Source: Actinoplanes sp. TBRC 11911 | GTDB lineage: Bacteria; Actinomycetota; Actinomycetes; Mycobacteriales; Micromonosporaceae | DNA: 64,000 nt | Reading direction: 5' to 3' | NCBI RefSeq assembly: GCF_012933445.1 | Contig: NZ_JABBNC010000014.1 | Coordinates: 147,288-211,287, forward strand | Shown: one piece after another, positions 50,979 to 58,254 of the stretch | Layout: every line of letters begins with the position of its first letter | How positions within the stretch are numbered: position 1 is the first letter of the stretch | Translations under genes and position numbers: made by a program | The notes under the pieces: generated by a model | Seen by the model: the letters and a program-made list of their open reading frames with translations, nothing else | Told to the model about the DNA's origin: nothing | Databases searched by the model: none

Positions 50979-52295
50979 CTAGTGCGACCGCCCCGCCAAC
51001 CCCGCGAGAACCCGGTCGCGCAGCGCGTTGACCCGCTGCCGCGGCAGCGACGCGTCCGGATCCCGGAGCACCATACGCAGCAGCACATTCACCTGACCTT
51101 CCCGCAGCCGGCCTTCGGGCAGTTCCTCCGCCGGGGTGACCGCGAGCAGCCTCACTTCCTCCACCAGACAGGCATCGACCCCGAGCAGCTCACGAACCCG
51201 ATCCCCGACGTCTTCGGCAGTCACCCCCACCGGCGTGTCCACCGACAGATCCCGCCGCGCCGCCGGTTGCGCCGACACCGGCCGATAGGGCGTCAGATCG
51301 GTGAGCTGCACCGCGACCCGGGGATCCACCGACCGCAACAGCCGAATGTCCCCCATCCCTTTGCGCAGCATCACAAGCCGATCCAACCCCAACCCCAGAG
51401 CCAGCCCCCGCACGTACGCCGGAAGCCCCGCCCCACCCAGCACATGCTGCCCCGCAATCCCCGCTTCCCCGACCTCGACCCCGTCAACCTCAATCTCCAG
51501 CCCGTCGGTCGTATAGGGATGCCGCGCCGCCCGCACCCGCCACCGGCATCCCGGCAGCGCCGCCGTCACCGCGACGTCAATGAGCTCCCACAGGCCGGCA
51601 ACGTCGTAGAGCCCTTCGCCCCCAACCTCGCAGCCGTCCGCGACCTCGCCCCCGAGCGCCAGCCCGCCGTCGCGTCCATCCCTGAGACCGTTCGACCGAC
51701 TGCCGTTTCCGGGTCGGTTCGCCCGATCGCCATCTCCGAGTCTGTCCGCCCGATCGCCGTTGCCGTCGTCGCCGCTGTCCTTACGTCCGAGCGCCCGACC
51801 CCCGCCACCCCCGCCGTCCTCGAGTGCGTCCCGTCGGCCGCCGTCGCGCTCGTCCCCGGGTCCAACCGCCGGCACCGGCTCACCACTCTTCCGGCGCTCA
51901 CCCACGTGGCGCCCGATCGGCCAGATGTCGAGCTGATGCGGCGTACCGGTATGCAGCCGATCGATGACGTCCCGGCGATAGACCATCCCTGGGCAGGCGA
52001 GGATCCCGGTGTCCATCCCGGCTCGCGCCATACCCCGCAGCCCACCCGGCACGAGCGCCGACGTCTGCGACCGCCACATCCGCCCGGCCCCGACATACCG
52101 GCTGTATCGCGCGTCCCGAGCCTTGGCCTCCGCCTCATACCCAAGCCGGTCATAGTTGTCCGCCACGTCGACAACATGCTGCCCGCGATGAACGACGAGG
52201 CGTCCAGGCCACCGTTCGTCGACCGCCTGCAGGATGTCGTCGATGATCAGCTGAATAGCGTGCGGCCCGCAAGCCGGATCGCTGAGATCGCGCAT
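50979..52295 (-). CDS. Orphan single-chain PheRS-like ligase (PheS core plus FDX-ACB domain, SrmL-like)
   Basis: A 438-residue protein from ATG 52295 (AGGGGAG upstream). It combines a class II PheRS-alpha-type catalytic core with a C-terminal ferredoxin-fold anticodon-binding domain, the architecture of mitochondrial PheRS. Residues 75-125 carry RSQTSA and motif 2 GMVYRRDVIDRLHTGTPHQL followed by DIW where PheRS has EG; residues 296-320 hold motif 3 (RGLALGLGLDRLVMLRKGMG, then DIRLL). The FDX-ACB-like part is about 335-436 (DLTPYRPVS to NALRDRVLAGL). Residues about 129-233 are a Gly/Asp/Arg-rich insertion. Related stand-alone proteins in actinomycetes are annotated as PheS-related ligases of unknown function (SrmL); whether this one charges tRNA or activates an amino acid for another pathway is open. 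Confidence 0.82.
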   Translation of the reverse strand: MRDLSDPACGPHAIQLIIDDILQAVDERWPGRLVVHRGQHVVDVADNYDRLGYEAEAKARDARYSRYVGAGRMWRSQTSALVPGGLRGMARAGMDTGILACPGMVYRRDVIDRLHTGTPHQLDIWPIGRHVGERRKSGEPVPAVGPGDERDGGRRDALEDGGGGGGRALGRKDSGDDGNGDRADRLGDGDRANRPGNGSRSNGLRDGRDGGLALGGEVADGCEVGGEGLYDVAGLWELIDVAVTAALPGCRWRVRAARHPYTTDGLEIEVDGVEVGEAGIAGQHVLGGAGLPAYVRGLALGLGLDRLVMLRKGMGDIRLLRSVDPRVAVQLTDLTPYRPVSAQPAARRDLSVDTPVGVTAEDVGDRVRELLGVDACLVEEVRLLAVTPAEELPEGRLREGQVNVLLRMVLRDPDASLPRQRVNALRDRVLAGLAGRSH

Positions 52296-52344
52296 CGTTA
52301 CTCCCCTCTCGTGTGCGCGGGAACGCCCACGGGGGAGAGACCGC

Positions 52345-52371
52345 AAAGGGCCGCCCAGTGGGCGACCCTTT
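52345..52371 (-). promoter_or_regulatory. Attenuator-like hairpin in the leader of the PheRS-like gene
   Basis: Arms AAAGGG-C-CGCCC and GGGCG-A-CCCTTT pair over 11 bp with one mismatch and a 3-4 base loop. It lies about 50 bp before the start codon, between a small leader open frame and the gene. Confidence 0.45.
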
Positions 52372-52377
52372 GATTCG

Positions 52378-52434
52378 TCACATGCGTGTCCGCGGGTCAC
52401 CTGGGGGCCCACCAAAGCTCACAAGACACGTCAT
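52378..52434 (-). CDS. Possible 18-residue leader peptide upstream of the PheRS-like gene
   Basis: The frame reads MTCLVSFGGPPGDPRTRM and stops 6 bp before the hairpin at 52345-52371. A leader open frame directly followed by a terminator-like stem is the layout of ribosome-mediated attenuators that control aminoacyl-tRNA synthetase genes. Only one Phe codon (and one Cys) is present and the ribosome site (GAAGGG) is very close to the ATG, so the assignment is weak. Confidence 0.25.
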   Translation of the reverse strand: MTCLVSFGGPPGDPRTRM

Positions 52435-52636
52435 CCCTTCATGCTGCCACGCCCCGTGCCCCGCCGCCTCCGAATTTCCCCGGCCCGCGTCCTGCGGTGG
52501 GCGGCGGCCGATCTATTCCTCCCCGGGGCATCGGCGGTAAGCCCGGCATCGCCCCCACGTTCCGCCTCCACTTGGCCCGCGCCCCACCTGTATCGGCGCC
52601 GCCCGCGACGATCGCCCGCACCCGCTGCGCCCCTTC

Positions 52637-52935
52637 AGCATGCGGAGTTCCCACACCCGTCTGCTGCCAAGTTCCCACACGCCCGTCTGCTGCGGAGTTC
52701 GCGCACGCTCGTTGCGGCGGAGTTCCGCCATGCTCGTGGTGGCGGAGTTCCGCCATGCTCGTGGTGGCGGAGTTCCCCTACGCTCGTGGTGGCGGAATTC
52801 CCCTACGCTCGTGGTGGCGGAGTTCCGCCATGCTCGTGGTGGCGGAGTTCCCCTACGCTCGTGGTGGCGGAGTTCCCCCATGCTCGTGGCTGCGGAGTTC
52901 CCGCACTCTCGTGGCCGCGGAGTTCTCGCACACCG
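52637..52935. repeat. Array of twelve 25-bp repeats
   Basis: The core GGAGTTC (variants CAAGTTC and GGAATTC) occurs at 52644, 52668, 52694, 52719, 52744, 52769, 52794, 52819, 52844, 52869, 52894 and 52919; after two edge spacings of 24 and 26 the period is exactly 25. Inner units follow GCTCGTGGTGGCGGAGTTCC plus a 5-base variable end (GCCAT, CCTAC or CCCAT). Units at the left edge end CCCACAC, resembling the stem of the 62-bp repeats at 21197. There is no spacer diversity as in CRISPR. Confidence 0.9.
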
Positions 52936-53084
52936 GTGCACTGCGCCGTTTCGGCATGCCGAATCAATTGCGGCCACGCGGATGCGGATCGCCCAAGCGC
53001 CTGGATGCCCATTCTTCCCGCCAGCCTAAGCCTCCGCTCGGCGCCGTCGCATCCACTGTGGATAACCTCGTCTAAGGTTGTGCG

Positions 53085-53681
53085 GTGCGTGCTAAGTTTG
53101 TGCCCTTGGTGGCGGGGATTGCTTTGGGCGCAACGGATTCCGTGGTCAACCACGTGGCCGGCCTGCGGGGCGATAGCGTGCTCGCGCGCTCCGACCGTGG
53201 CGGCTTGACGCAGGCCGCGGAGTTCCTGGGCATGGTTCTTGACGCAGCCTGGGCGTGGGCCGCGGTCGCCGTTCTGGTGGGGTGGGTCATCGCGCGTCGG
53301 GGCGCACGTCTCCCGGCCTCCGCGCTTGCTGGTGCCGTCGTGCTGCTGGCTGCGACCGCGGTCTACTACGGGGTGGACGCGCTGTTCGACGGCGGCGGCT
53401 TCTGGCATCGAGCGACCAAGGTGTGGCTGGTCTGCGCCGTCATTTTGGGTCCGCTGCTCGGGGCGGTGGGGGCGCTCACCCGCCGCCCCGGCACGGTCGG
53501 CATGCTGGCCGGGATGGTGGTGCCGGTCTGCGCGGTGCTCAACATGGGGCTGTGGCCGCCCCAGCACGACAGCCCGATGGCCCGCCCGGTCGTCGGCGCG
53601 GTCTGGCTCGGCGCCGCGCTCACCACCGCGGTCGTCTTCCTGCGCGGCCGGAGCAAGTCGGCTGATGCCGGTGCGCCGTGA
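53085..53681 (+). CDS. Multi-pass membrane protein of unknown function
   Basis: A 198-residue protein from GTG 53085 with about five hydrophobic helices: VPLVAGIALGATDSVVNHVA (weak), AAWAWAAVAVLVGWVIA, ALAGAVVLLAATAVYYGVDA, VWLVCAVILGPLLGAVGALT and MLAGMVVPVCAVLNMGLWPP. The arrangement resembles small actinobacterial hypothetical membrane proteins; no domain is recognisable. It is convergent with the asparaginase gene (21 bp between stops). Confidence 0.75.
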   Translation: MRAKFVPLVAGIALGATDSVVNHVAGLRGDSVLARSDRGGLTQAAEFLGMVLDAAWAWAAVAVLVGWVIARRGARLPASALAGAVVLLAATAVYYGVDALFDGGGFWHRATKVWLVCAVILGPLLGAVGALTRRPGTVGMLAGMVVPVCAVLNMGLWPPQHDSPMARPVVGAVWLGAALTTAVVFLRGRSKSADAGAP

Positions 53682-53702
53682 TTCCCGTTGGCGGGATCGT
53701 CC

Positions 53703-55055
53703 CTAGCCCTCCGCCGCGAACGCCTCGGTGATCTCGTCGCGGTCGGCACCCCGGGACAGCAGGAACTGCAGGAGCAGGCGGGCCTTGTACGGGTGCAGGA
53801 AACCGGCCGGGATCAAGCCCCGGCGCAGCAGGTCCTGCTCCGAGCCGGGATAGTCATATGTGCGGTGCAGCACCGAGCCGGCGCCGGTTCGGGAGGTCAG
53901 CACCACCGGGATACGCCCCGCGATCCGGGACAGCCGCTCCGGCCACGCCGAAGGAACATGCCCGACGCCGAACCCGGCGATCACCAAACCGTCCAGGGCA
54001 GACGCGAATCCGTCGAGCAACTCACCGTCGTCGCCGAGGGTCGCGGTGTAGAGGCCGACGCGCGGCAGCCAAACTGACGCACCCGCGTCGCCGGGCAGCC
54101 GCGCCCCCGGCGCGGGAACGTCGAACGGCCGGACCTCCTCGGAGCGGGCATCGGGTGGTTGCTGCTCGTGGGCAGGGAGGTCCTGCGGCCGGGCCGCCTG
54201 GTGGCTGACGTCGGGCGGTTGCCGCTCGTGGTCGGGGAGATGAGCTGGCCGGGCCGCTCTGTAGCTCACATCAGGCGATTGTTGCTCGTGGGCGGCGAGG
54301 TAGTGCGGCTGCTGGCCGTGGACGTCAGGCGGCTGCCGCTCGTGGGCGGGGAGATCGTGCGGCCGGGCCTTGTGGTCGGAGGCAGGCTGCCGCTCCTCGG
54401 TGCGGCCCCAGGGTAACGCTGTCCACCCGGCGCCGGACGTCGGCGCGGGCGAACACCCGGCGAGCGGATACGGCCGCGACCGCCGCGCCGGGCGATTCAC
54501 GAAGCGGGGGATGCCCTCCACGACGTAGCCGAGCGGGCCGCCCTCGCTGGAGGCGAACGTCGCCACGCTCGTCGCGTGGGTCTTGCGCACGCGCCGCGCG
54601 GCGTGGATCTCGTCGGAGGCGACCACCAGGCAGCCCAGGTCGCGCGCCGCGGGCGAGGCCGCCACGGCCACGGCGGCCAGCACGTTGGCGGGGCCGTCCG
54701 CCCCGGCCAGCGTCGGGTTGCGCATCGCGCCCGTCACCACGAGCGCCGACGGTCCATCGTGGAGCAGGTCGAGGGCGTACGCGGTCTCCTCCAGCGTGTC
54801 GGTGCCCTGCGTGACCACCACCCCGTAGGGCTGACGGGAGCCGATGAGCTCGTACAGGGAAAGGATGTCAAGAATGCTCAGCGACGCGCTCGGCTGGTTG
54901 CGGAAGGTGACCGTCTCGAGGGTGACGCCGAGGCGGTCCAGCCCGGGGACGGCGGCCAGGATGTCGTCGGCGGTCATCGTCGCCGTCACGCCGCGGCCGG
55001 TGCCGGTCATGGCGATCGTGCCGCCGAGGGCGACGAGCAGGATGCGCGCGCTCAT
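53703..55055 (-). CDS. L-asparaginase with a repeat-rich interdomain insertion
   Basis: A 450-residue asparaginase-family enzyme (usual length about 320-340). Catalytic residues are in place: Thr in VALGGTIAMTG, the Thr-Asp pair in VVTQGTDTLEETAY and the Lys in DEIHAARRVRKTHATS. The C-terminal domain resumes at GLYTATLGDDGELLDGF. Between the domains, about residues 195-325 are an insertion with four copies of a roughly 20-residue unit (HERQPPD, HEQQSPD, HERQPPD, HEQQPPD). The enzyme hydrolyses Asn (or Gln) to the acid and ammonia. ATG 55055 overlaps the stop of the FAD oxidase gene (ATGA), so it belongs to the Lrp-oxidase operon. Confidence 0.88.
   Translation of the reverse strand: MSARILLVALGGTIAMTGTGRGVTATMTADDILAAVPGLDRLGVTLETVTFRNQPSASLSILDILSLYELIGSRQPYGVVVTQGTDTLEETAYALDLLHDGPSALVVTGAMRNPTLAGADGPANVLAAVAVAASPAARDLGCLVVASDEIHAARRVRKTHATSVATFASSEGGPLGYVVEGIPRFVNRPARRSRPYPLAGCSPAPTSGAGWTALPWGRTEERQPASDHKARPHDLPAHERQPPDVHGQQPHYLAAHEQQSPDVSYRAARPAHLPDHERQPPDVSHQAARPQDLPAHEQQPPDARSEEVRPFDVPAPGARLPGDAGASVWLPRVGLYTATLGDDGELLDGFASALDGLVIAGFGVGHVPSAWPERLSRIAGRIPVVLTSRTGAGSVLHRTYDYPGSEQDLLRRGLIPAGFLHPYKARLLLQFLLSRGADRDEITEAFAAEG
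54081..54473 (-). repeat. Tandem repeats within the asparaginase gene
   Basis: Four imperfect units of about 54-60 bp encode His-Glu-Arg/Gln-Gln-Pro/Ser-Pro-Asp every 18-20 residues; period is a multiple of three and the frame is kept. Confidence 0.8.
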
Positions 55056-56296
55056 CGATCGAGGACGTCCAGCAGGGACGCGCCGCGTAAGCCCGCGTTG
55101 ATGCCCATCCACCGTAACGGCTCCGGCTCCCAGCGGCGGGAGCGGTGGCCCACCCACGGCAGCGCGGTCCGCTCGGTGGACCGGCCGAGGATCAGGTCGG
55201 CCAGGGTGCGGCCGGCGAGGTTCGACGCGGCCACACCGTCGCCGACGTAGCCGCCCGCCCAGCCCACGCCGTCGCGCAGGCCCACCGACGGCATCCAGTC
55301 GCGCGGGATGCCGAGCGGTCCGCCCCAACGGTCCGCGATGGCCGGGCGGATGCCGAACATCTCGGTCAACGTCTGCCGCAAACTCTCGAACACGGATGGC
55401 ACTAAATCGTATTTGTCCGAAATGTGGGAGCCGAAGTGATACGGCGCCCCGCGTCCGCCGAAGGCCAGCCGATCGTCCGCCGTCCGCTGACCGTAGATGA
55501 TCATGTGGCGCTCGTCGGTGAAAGTCTCCCGCCGCCCCAACCCTATCCGCTCCCAATCGGACAAAGGCAGCGGCTCGGTGGCAATCATCAGCGAGTACAC
55601 CGGCGCGATGGCCCGCCGATCAAGACGGGCCGTATACCCCTCCAACGCCCGTACGACCGTACCGGCAGTGATGGTGCCCTGGTCCGCGACAACCGCACCA
55701 CGCGACAACCCGCGAACCGCAGTCCCCTCATGCACGGTCACCCCGAGCCGCTCCACCGCATCCGCCAGCCCCCGCACCAGCCGCGCCGGATGCAACGCCG
55801 CACAGTCCGGGCTGTACACCCCACCCAGCACATGCGACGCCCCGCAGATCGCCCGCGCCTCCGCCGCCCCCACGAACCCGGGATCCGACCGCACCCGCCG
55901 TAACTGCGCGGCCGAACGCGCCAGCGAGATCGTCCCACCCTTCACGTAGTGGCAGTCGATCCCTTCCGCGTCGGCGACCCGCCCCACTTCGTCGACCGCG
56001 TCCGCCAGCCCCGCGTACATCGCGTCCGCCGCCGCGGCCCCGTACCGGCGGGTCAGCTTCGCGTGCGACACGGGAAACAACCCCGAAGCCCACCCGCCGT
56101 TACGCCCCGACGCCCCGTACCCGCAATGCTCGGCCTCCAGCACCACGATCGACAGATGCGGTGCCGCCGTCGCCAGGTAGTAGGCCGTCCACAGTCCGGT
56201 ATAGCCACCGCCGGCGATCGCGACGTCCGCGCTCCGGTCACCCGCCAGCGGCTTGCGCCGGGCGAGCGGTCCCAGGCTCCGCAGCCAGAAACTCAT
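55052..56296 (-). CDS. FAD-dependent oxidoreductase (DAO/amine oxidase family)
   Basis: A 414-residue flavoprotein from ATG 56296. The Rossmann motif is VAIAGGGYTGLWTAYYLATA, followed by CGYGASGRNGGWASGLFPVS, the same His/Asn-rich block as in the PuuB-like enzyme at 44117, and GGYVGDGVAASNLAGRTLAD at the C-terminal FAD loop. Substrate is probably an amino acid or polyamine. Both ends overlap neighbours by ATGA (Lrp gene upstream, asparaginase downstream), making a tightly coupled three-gene operon. Confidence 0.87.
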   Translation of the reverse strand: MSFWLRSLGPLARRKPLAGDRSADVAIAGGGYTGLWTAYYLATAAPHLSIVVLEAEHCGYGASGRNGGWASGLFPVSHAKLTRRYGAAAADAMYAGLADAVDEVGRVADAEGIDCHYVKGGTISLARSAAQLRRVRSDPGFVGAAEARAICGASHVLGGVYSPDCAALHPARLVRGLADAVERLGVTVHEGTAVRGLSRGAVVADQGTITAGTVVRALEGYTARLDRRAIAPVYSLMIATEPLPLSDWERIGLGRRETFTDERHMIIYGQRTADDRLAFGGRGAPYHFGSHISDKYDLVPSVFESLRQTLTEMFGIRPAIADRWGGPLGIPRDWMPSVGLRDGVGWAGGYVGDGVAASNLAGRTLADLILGRSTERTALPWVGHRSRRWEPEPLRWMGINAGLRGASLLDVLDR

Positions 56297-56751
56297 CGGG
56301 TGCCCCAGGCGTACGTCTGCTTCGCCAGCTTGAGGTACATGAACGTCTCGCAGACCTGGACGCCCTTGATGGCCCGCACCTTCTCGTTGAGCAGGTCGAG
56401 CAGATGCTCGTCGTCGGTGCAGACCAGCTCCACCAGCAGGTCGAAGCCGCCCGCGCAGATCACCACGTAGTCGACCTCCGGGATGGCGGCGATCTCGTCG
56501 GCGATGGCGCGCAGGTCGCCGGTCACCTTGAGGCCGACCATGGCCTGCCGGGCGAACCCGAGCGTCAGCGGATCGGTCACCGCCACGATCTGCATGAGCC
56601 CGCCGTCGAGCAGGCGTTGCACGCGCTGGCGCACGGCGGCCTCGGAGAGCCCGATGGTCTTGGCGAGCGTCGCGTACGACATCCGCCCGTCCCGCTGCAG
56701 GTGCTCGATGATCTGCTTGTTGATGTCGTCCAGTGCCACTTCCGCCGTCAC
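56293..56751 (-). CDS. Lrp/AsnC-family transcriptional regulator
   Basis: About 152 residues from GTG 56751. The N-terminal helix-turn-helix (LDDINKQIIEHLQRDGRMSY, then ATLAKTIGLSEAAVRQRVQR) is followed by the RAM ligand-binding domain (AMVGLKVTGDLRAIADEIAA to CAGGFDLLVELVCTDDEHLL). Lrp proteins form octamers and sense amino acids. It is the first gene of an operon with a FAD oxidase and asparaginase and divergent from the saccharopine-dehydrogenase-like gene, so it probably regulates all of these. An inverted repeat lies 23 bp upstream. Confidence 0.9.
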   Translation of the reverse strand: MTAEVALDDINKQIIEHLQRDGRMSYATLAKTIGLSEAAVRQRVQRLLDGGLMQIVAVTDPLTLGFARQAMVGLKVTGDLRAIADEIAAIPEVDYVVICAGGFDLLVELVCTDDEHLLDLLNEKVRAIKGVQVCETFMYLKLAKQTYAWGTR

Positions 56752-56773
56752 GCCGCGATTCTTTCCCCTCGTA

Positions 56774-56816
56774 CGGGTGCCAGGCAATGGAATCGCTCGC
56801 ACGGTTCACCCGTATC
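56774..56816. promoter_or_regulatory. Inverted repeat TACGGGTG/CACCCGTA, candidate Lrp operator
   Basis: Perfect 8-base arms at 56774-56781 and 56809-56816 (35 bp centre to centre) in the divergent promoter region; a direct repeat ATGGAATC occurs at 56789 and 56820. Such spacing suits a multimeric regulator. Confidence 0.45.
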
Positions 56817-56867
56817 GATGGAATCCGTGGTCGCGACCGACACCGGTAGGCCGGGCGACAAACGCTC

Positions 56868-56896
56868 TTGACAAGTCTTTCCGTGGCCTAGAGGCT
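56868..56896 (+). promoter_or_regulatory. Candidate promoter of the saccharopine-dehydrogenase-like gene
   Basis: TTGACA at 56868-56873 is a perfect -35 box; 15-17 bp downstream TAGAGG or GAGGCT (56889-56896) is a weak -10. The gene starts at 56945. Confidence 0.4.
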
Positions 56897-56944
56897 CTTG
56901 GGAAACGATTTCCTTGGTCAAACCACCCGGAAGGTGTGTTTTCC

Positions 56945-58141
56945 ATGCGCGTCCTGGTTGTCGGCGCCGGCGGGGTAGGGTCCGCGGCGGCCGGCATTGC
57001 GGCCCGGCATGACTTTTTCGAGCGTTTTGTGATCGCCGACTACGATCCGGCGCGGGCCGCGCGCGCGGTGCGGGACGACCGGTTCGTCGCCGCCCGCCTC
57101 GACGCCTCGCAGGCCGACGCGGTGACCGCGCTCTGCCGCGAACACGACATCACGCACGTGCTGAACGCCGTCGACCCGCGCTTCGTGATGCCGGTCTTCG
57201 AGGGCGCGCTCGCCGCCGGCGCCGACTATCTCGACATGGCCATGTCACTCTCCCAACCACACCCCGATCTCCCGTACGCCCAAACGGGTGTCAAGCTGGG
57301 CGACCAGCAGTTCGCCGCCGCCCCCGATTGGGAGAAGGCCGAGCGGCTGGCCCTGGTCGGCATCGGCGTCGAGCCCGGACTCTCCGACATCTTTGCCCGG
57401 TACGCCGCGGACCACCTCTTCAGTCGCATCGACGAGGCGGGCGTACGCGACGGCGCGAACCTGAGCGTGAAGGGCTACGACTTCGCCCCGTCGTTCTCCG
57501 TGTGGACCACCATCGAGGAGTGCCTGAACCCGCCGGTGATCTGGGAGAAGGACCGCGGCTGGTACACCACCGAGCCGTTCGCCGAGCCGGAGATGTTCGA
57601 CTTCCCCGGCGGCATCGGCCCGGTCGAGTGCGTGCACGTCGAGCACGAGGAGGTGCTGCTGATCCCGCGCTGGGTGGACGCCCGCAAGGTGACCTTCAAG
57701 TACGGGCTGGGCAGCGAGTTCATCGACGTCCTGAAGACGCTGCGCAAACTGGGCCTGGACCGCACCACGCCGGTGCGGGTGGGCGACCAGACCGTGTCGC
57801 CGCGTGACGTGGTCGCGGCCGTGCTCCCCGACCCGGCCACGCTGGGCTCCAAGATGACCGGCAAGACCTGCGCCGGCACCCTGGTCACCGGCCTGGGCAA
57901 GGACGGCGCACCCCGCGAGGTCTACCTCTACCACCTGGTCGACAACGAGTGGTCGATGGCCGAGTACGGCGCGCAGGCCGTGGTGTGGCAGACCGCCGTG
58001 AACCCGATCATCGCCCTGGACCTGCTCGCCTCCGGCACGTGGTCCGGCACCGGCGTCCTGGGCCCCGAGGCCTTCGACCCGGTTCCGTTCCTCGACAAGC
58101 TGATCGAGTACGGCGCCCCCTGGGGGATGCGCGAGCAGTAG
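56945..58141 (+). CDS. Saccharopine dehydrogenase family protein (LYS9-like)
   Basis: A 398-residue enzyme. The N-terminal Rossmann domain reads VLVVGAGGVGSAAAGIAARH and VLNAVDPRFVMPVFEGALAA; the middle contains ALVGIGVEPGLSDIFARYAA, the conserved G-x-x-P-G-x-x block, and the C-terminal catalytic domain includes IPRWVDARKVTFKYGLGSEF. Related enzymes are saccharopine reductases, lysine dehydrogenases and carboxynorspermidine dehydrogenase. In this polyamine-related neighbourhood, reductive or oxidative cleavage of a secondary amine between an amino acid and a polyamine-derived aldehyde is a reasonable guess, not shown. It is divergent from the Lrp gene and starts at ATG 56945. Confidence 0.85.
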   Translation: MRVLVVGAGGVGSAAAGIAARHDFFERFVIADYDPARAARAVRDDRFVAARLDASQADAVTALCREHDITHVLNAVDPRFVMPVFEGALAAGADYLDMAMSLSQPHPDLPYAQTGVKLGDQQFAAAPDWEKAERLALVGIGVEPGLSDIFARYAADHLFSRIDEAGVRDGANLSVKGYDFAPSFSVWTTIEECLNPPVIWEKDRGWYTTEPFAEPEMFDFPGGIGPVECVHVEHEEVLLIPRWVDARKVTFKYGLGSEFIDVLKTLRKLGLDRTTPVRVGDQTVSPRDVVAAVLPDPATLGSKMTGKTCAGTLVTGLGKDGAPREVYLYHLVDNEWSMAEYGAQAVVWQTAVNPIIALDLLASGTWSGTGVLGPEAFDPVPFLDKLIEYGAPWGMREQ

Positions 58142-58254
58142 CGGCGCGATTACCCGCCGCGGCCGGTCCCGTGCAGTCACATGGCAGGCGCGGCGGCCAC
58201 GGCTGCGGTTCGAGACTCGACCAGGCAAATGCAGGAGCCTGGAAAGAGGAAGCG

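Larger units (their letters stand above)
52296..53084. other. Intergenic region with attenuator-like leader and 25-bp repeat array
   Basis: 789 bp without a convincing gene. From right to left on the minus strand it holds the 25-bp array (52637-52935), a GC-rich spacer (52440-52630), a possible 18-codon leader (52378-52434) and a hairpin (52345-52371) before the PheRS-like start. All three + frames are open across the array, but the 25-bp period shifts frame at each copy. Confidence 0.65.

Noticed and set aside
52345..52440. T-box riboswitch upstream of the PheRS-like gene
   Set aside because: No T-box sequence, specifier-loop stem or AG-bulge could be found; the short hairpin alone is not enough.
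52637..52935. CRISPR array
   Set aside because: Repeats abut directly with no unique spacers and no cas genes are present.
52386..53208. Open frames of 229-255 codons across the 25-bp array
   Set aside because: All three + frames are open and the 25-bp period shifts frame at each copy; there is no family similarity or ribosome site.
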